Origin: an uncultured Chromatiaceae bacterium
GTDB lineage: Bacteria > Pseudomonadota > Gammaproteobacteria > Enterobacterales > Alteromonadaceae
Assembly (NCBI GenBank): GCA_937978655.1
Contig: CALJUX010000033.1
Span: 1 to 64,000, forward strand
Direction of reading: 5' to 3'
DNA: 64,000 nt
Shown: one piece after another, positions 61,714 to 64,000 of the stretch
How the letters are laid out: each line of letters starts with the position of its first letter
Position numbering within the stretch: the first letter of the stretch is position 1
Made by a program: the position numbers and the translations under genes
Notes under the pieces: generated by a model
Told to the model about the DNA's origin: nothing
Database searches by the model: none
The model's input: only the letters and a program-made list of their open reading frames with translations

Positions 61714-62562
61714 TCATACGGCATGTCGTAACGCAGTCAGCAGCGGCGACTGGTTGAGCCCCCGGGCGACAAATCCGCGGCAATTTGCCGGTAAGTCAGC
61801 CAGGGCGCGACGAGCACTGAGTTCATCGGCGAATTCAGCGAAGACACTGGCACCAGTACCCGTCATTCGAGACGGCGCATATTCTACCAACCACCGTAAG
61901 GTTATTGCAACCTGCGGACAGAGACGTTCAACCAGTGGCTGGCAGTCATTTCGCCACGGACTGGTCATTAAATCTGCCAGCGTCAGCGGCTTGCTGTCGC
62001 GAATTAAATCCGGATGGGTGAACACCGCCGCAGTCGACACATGCGCATCCGGCGTCACCACCAGATACCAGCAATCCGGCAGCGCTACCGGCTGTAGCTG
62101 CTCGCCAACACCTTCGGCAAAGGCGGTTTGGCCATGCACAAACACCGGTACGTCGGCGCCGAGTTTTAAGCCGATATCGGCGAGTTGTTGGGTGGATAAC
62201 CCGAGGCGCCACAGCTGATTTAACGCATGTAAAGTGGTGGCCGCATCAGAGGAGCCGCCGCCAAGGCCACCGCCCATCGGCGTGCGTTTATCCAGATGGA
62301 TACGGACCCCGGCGCCTTCAGCTGCGAACGGTTGCAGCATTTTTGCTGCGCGCACGACCAGATTGTCATCACCGCCGATGCTGATATCTGAACAGCTGAA
62401 GCGGATTAAACCGCTGCTATCTGCCTGAAAATTCAGCTCATCACCAACATCCAGCATGCGAAACAGCGTTTGCAAATTGTGGTAGCCGTCGGCGCGTCGC
62501 CCGGTGATATGCAAAAATAAATTCAGTTTGGCCGGCGCCGGCAAAGTCAACTTGTCGCTCAT
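61714..62562 (-). CDS. ispE: 4-diphosphocytidyl-2-C-methyl-D-erythritol kinase IspE
   Basis: IspE phosphorylates CDP-methylerythritol in the MEP isoprenoid pathway. From MSDKLTLPAPAKLNLFLH at 62562 it has 282 residues. GHMP-kinase motifs are GRRADGYHNL and the ATP loop PMGGGLGGGSSDAATTL, with MTGTGASVFAEF near the end. The ATG overlaps the lolB stop (ATGA), so translation is coupled. Confidence 0.96.
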   Translation of the reverse strand: MSDKLTLPAPAKLNLFLHITGRRADGYHNLQTLFRMLDVGDELNFQADSSGLIRFSCSDISIGGDDNLVVRAAKMLQPFAAEGAGVRIHLDKRTPMGGGLGGGSSDAATTLHALNQLWRLGLSTQQLADIGLKLGADVPVFVHGQTAFAEGVGEQLQPVALPDCWYLVVTPDAHVSTAAVFTHPDLIRDSKPLTLADLMTSPWRNDCQPLVERLCPQVAITLRWLVEYAPSRMTGTGASVFAEFADELSARRALADLPANCRGFVARGLNQSPLLTALRHAV

Positions 62563-63161
62563 GGCTGCCACTCCCGGATCACCAGCTTGAGGAGGGTCTC
62601 ATCGGATTGCAGCCGCATTTTACGCGGCAGCGATTTGGCGTCGGGGAAAAAATCGCTGTAACTGACCTGCCATTGCCGGCCCCGGCTGTCCGTCAGGGTG
62701 AAACGGGTCAGGCGGCCCATGCCGTCGCGCTGTAAATTTTCGCTGCTGGGGCCTGGCAAGCCTTTGAGCCAGAGCTGCATCTCTTCAATTGGCAATGACC
62801 AGCCGGATAAATAATCCAGCAAAGCACCGGCGGACATCGCCTGATGTGTTTCACCGTTGACCTTCACAATGGCGCCGCCGGCGTGTGTTTGGAGTTCAAA
62901 CACGCTGAACCCGAGGAGATTGGTCATAGATGTCTGATAATAAGCGCCGTCTTGTTGCCACTTCAGGTTGCCACTGACACTTTCGCCCGGCGTTGTCACG
63001 CTTAAAGTCGCGAGCACTTTAAATTCGGTCATTGCATCCAGCGCCTGTTCGCGTTCGGCGGCGGGCAAGGGGCGTGATACTTGGGTTGTTGGCTGGCTGG
63101 CGCAGCCGGTTAACAACAGGCCCAGCAAACAGCTGGCCCAGAGATTTTGCTTCAAAAACAC
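62559..63161 (-). CDS. lolB: outer-membrane lipoprotein insertion factor LolB
   Basis: LolB accepts lipoproteins from LolA and inserts them in the outer membrane. From GTG 63161 (VFLKQNLWASC) it has 200 residues, with a lipoprotein signal and lipobox LLTGC, so LolB is itself a lipoprotein. FKVLATLSVTTPGESVSGNLKWQQ and NLLGFSVFELQTH match the family. AGGA lies 6 bases before GTG; the in-frame extension to 63242 would bury the signal peptide. It is divergent from hemA, the universal gammaproteobacterial arrangement. Confidence 0.93.
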   Translation of the reverse strand: MFLKQNLWASCLLGLLLTGCASQPTTQVSRPLPAAEREQALDAMTEFKVLATLSVTTPGESVSGNLKWQQDGAYYQTSMTNLLGFSVFELQTHAGGAIVKVNGETHQAMSAGALLDYLSGWSLPIEEMQLWLKGLPGPSSENLQRDGMGRLTRFTLTDSRGRQWQVSYSDFFPDAKSLPRKMRLQSDETLLKLVIREWQP

Positions 63162-63214
63162 AGTTTTTCCTGCTTCAAAGTGATGCGCCGGACCTGCAAG
63201 CGGTTGCAGCAGGC

Positions 63215-63243
63215 TTTTCAGCGTCCGTGGATTTTCGTACAAT
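63215..63243 (+). promoter_or_regulatory. candidate hemA promoter
   Basis: TTTTCA (63215-63220) and TACAAT (63238-63243) are 17 bases apart. The leader to the proposed hemA start is about 60 bases and contains a hairpin, CTGGC...GCCAG (63263-63280), before the ribosome site. Confidence 0.5.
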
Positions 63244-63310
63244 CCGGCCTTTATCCGGTATTCTGGCGGAATTCTGCCAGCGCTTCGTTAATTTTTTCAG
63301 GTGAATCACT

Positions 63311-64000
63311 ATTTTTGCACTTGGCATCAATCACAAAACTGCGCCGGTCGCCCTGCGTGAGCAACTGGCTTTTGCGCCGGAGCAAGTCGCCGATGCGCTG
63401 CTGGATCTGACTGCCAAAACGGCAGTGACAGATGCAGTAATAGTGTCCACCTGCAACAGAACTGAGCTGTATTTTAGCGGCAGCAGCGAACAATCGAAAC
63501 AAGTGATTGACTGGCTGGCGCAATTTCATCAATTGAATAAACAGGATGTGCTGCCGCATTTGTATCTGCACAGCGATGATGCCGCTTCCGCTCATTTGAT
63601 GCGGGTGGCCTGTGGCCTCGATTCATTAGTGCTTGGCGAACCACAAATTCTCGGTCAGGTGAAACAGGCGTACAGCCAGTCGCGTCAGCTTGGCACTATT
63701 CAGCCGGTGTTTGAACGGCTGTTCCAGAAAACTTTTGCTGTCGCCAAACAAGTGCGCACCGACACTGAAATTGGTGCCAGTGCTGTGTCTGTGGCTTTTG
63801 CTGCTGTGACACTGGCGCGGCAGATTTTCGGCAAACTCAATGATGTCAAAGTGTTATTGATTGGCGCCGGCGAAACTATCGAACTGGTCGCCAAACATTT
63901 ACTGGAGCAAGGCGCGGCGCATTTAACCGTCGCCAACCGTTCCTACGACAGAGCAGCAGCGCTGGCGGCGCAATTTAACGGCCAGGCGATTAGTCTGGCG
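63311..64000 (+). CDS. hemA: glutamyl-tRNA reductase HemA, 3' end beyond window, probable AUU start
   Basis: HemA reduces glutamyl-tRNA(Glu) to glutamate-1-semialdehyde, the first step of tetrapyrrole synthesis. The readable 230 residues include FALGINHKTAPVALREQLAF, the catalytic cysteine in VSTCNRTELYFSG, CGLDSLVLGEPQILGQVK and the NADPH fold start LLIGAGETIELVAKHL. The frame is closed upstream by TGA at 63302-63304, and no ATG, GTG or TTG occurs in it before about codon 37, too late for the family. AGGTGA at 63299-63304 is 6 bases from ATT 63311, so AUU is the best start; ATC 63305 would align with the E. coli Met but has no spacer. The gene continues past 64000. Confidence 0.88.
   Translation, partial: MFALGINHKTAPVALREQLAFAPEQVADALLDLTAKTAVTDAVIVSTCNRTELYFSGSSEQSKQVIDWLAQFHQLNKQDVLPHLYLHSDDAASAHLMRVACGLDSLVLGEPQILGQVKQAYSQSRQLGTIQPVFERLFQKTFAVAKQVRTDTEIGASAVSVAFAAVTLARQIFGKLNDVKVLLIGAGETIELVAKHLLEQGAAHLTVANRSYDRAAALAAQFNGQAISLA

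Noticed and set aside
1..64000. Insertion sequences, prophage, CRISPR array, integrase or defence island
   Set aside because: No transposase, integrase, recombinase, Cas or toxin-antitoxin gene and no regular repeat array was seen; the gene order is core chromosome.

Overview
The window is a stretch of ordinary gammaproteobacterial chromosome, about 53% GC by eye and densely packed. No insertion sequence, prophage, integron or CRISPR array is visible. Gene order follows conserved blocks shared by Enterobacterales, Vibrio and Alteromonadales-type genomes: queG/tsaE-amiB-mutL-miaA-hfq-hflX-hflK-hflC, purA-motX-rnr-rlmB, rpsF-priB-rpsR-rplI, dnaB-alr, zur/dusA, ppa/fbp/mpl, a ubiF-type gene next to Met-Leu-Gln tRNAs, and hemA/lolB-ispE-prs-rplY-pth-ychF. 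motX between purA and rnr (the Vibrio arrangement), panP, a TIGR03899 gene and a DUF3369 cyclic-di-GMP protein point to a motile aquatic organism near Rheinheimera/Alishewanella or other Alteromonadales-like bacteria. This placement is inference from gene content and not a database match.

Layout. 1-3260: two tandem tRNA-Gly copies (the first cut by the window edge), a DUF4442 protein, a GGDEF-EAL protein and a DUF1289 protein. 3229-14412: queG facing away from the tsaE-to-hflC superoperon, then a class V aminotransferase inserted before yjeT. 14559-24318: purA, motX, rnr, rlmB, the S6-PriB-S18-L9 operon, dnaB and alr. 24384-31935: cheX, zur, dusA, two small-gene cassettes each with a sigma-54-like promoter, a run of poorly characterised envelope genes (PCuAC, DUF2333, a TIGR04219 barrel) and a degenerate hybrid kinase. 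31910-37039: TIGR03899, an REC-DUF3369-EAL protein and a chemoreceptor. 37267-45935: ppa, fbp, mpl, ubiX, an ABC exporter pair, panP and an M28 peptidase. 45940-53684: a permease, a GIY-YIG protein, an rhlE-type helicase, GNAT, PpiC, DUF885, and aguA with aguB for putrescine synthesis. 53935-64000: a peroxiredoxin-like protein, a ubiF-type hydroxylase, a three-gene tRNA operon, a POT transporter, ychF-pth, rplY, prs, ispE-lolB, and hemA running off the end.

Three observations stand out. (1) Downstream of dusA, the place where E. coli carries the PspF/sigma-54-controlled gene pspG, there are two sigma-54-like -24/-12 elements with identical spacing. One precedes a secreted 91-residue protein plus a 43-residue membrane ORF, and the other precedes a PspC-domain protein. 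Together they look like an uncharacterised phage-shock-type envelope-stress module. (2) hemA has no ATG, GTG or TTG that could start the conserved N-terminus; the best candidate is an AUU codon six bases after an AGGTGA Shine-Dalgarno. (3) A receiver-bearing 'hybrid kinase' has lost every catalytic kinase motif.

No gene-free interval exceeds about 300 bases. The longest (21590-21850, 32831-33118, 37040-37266, 38872-39117, 53685-53934, 56317-56561) hold the promoters and hairpins listed below and otherwise nothing I can recognise.
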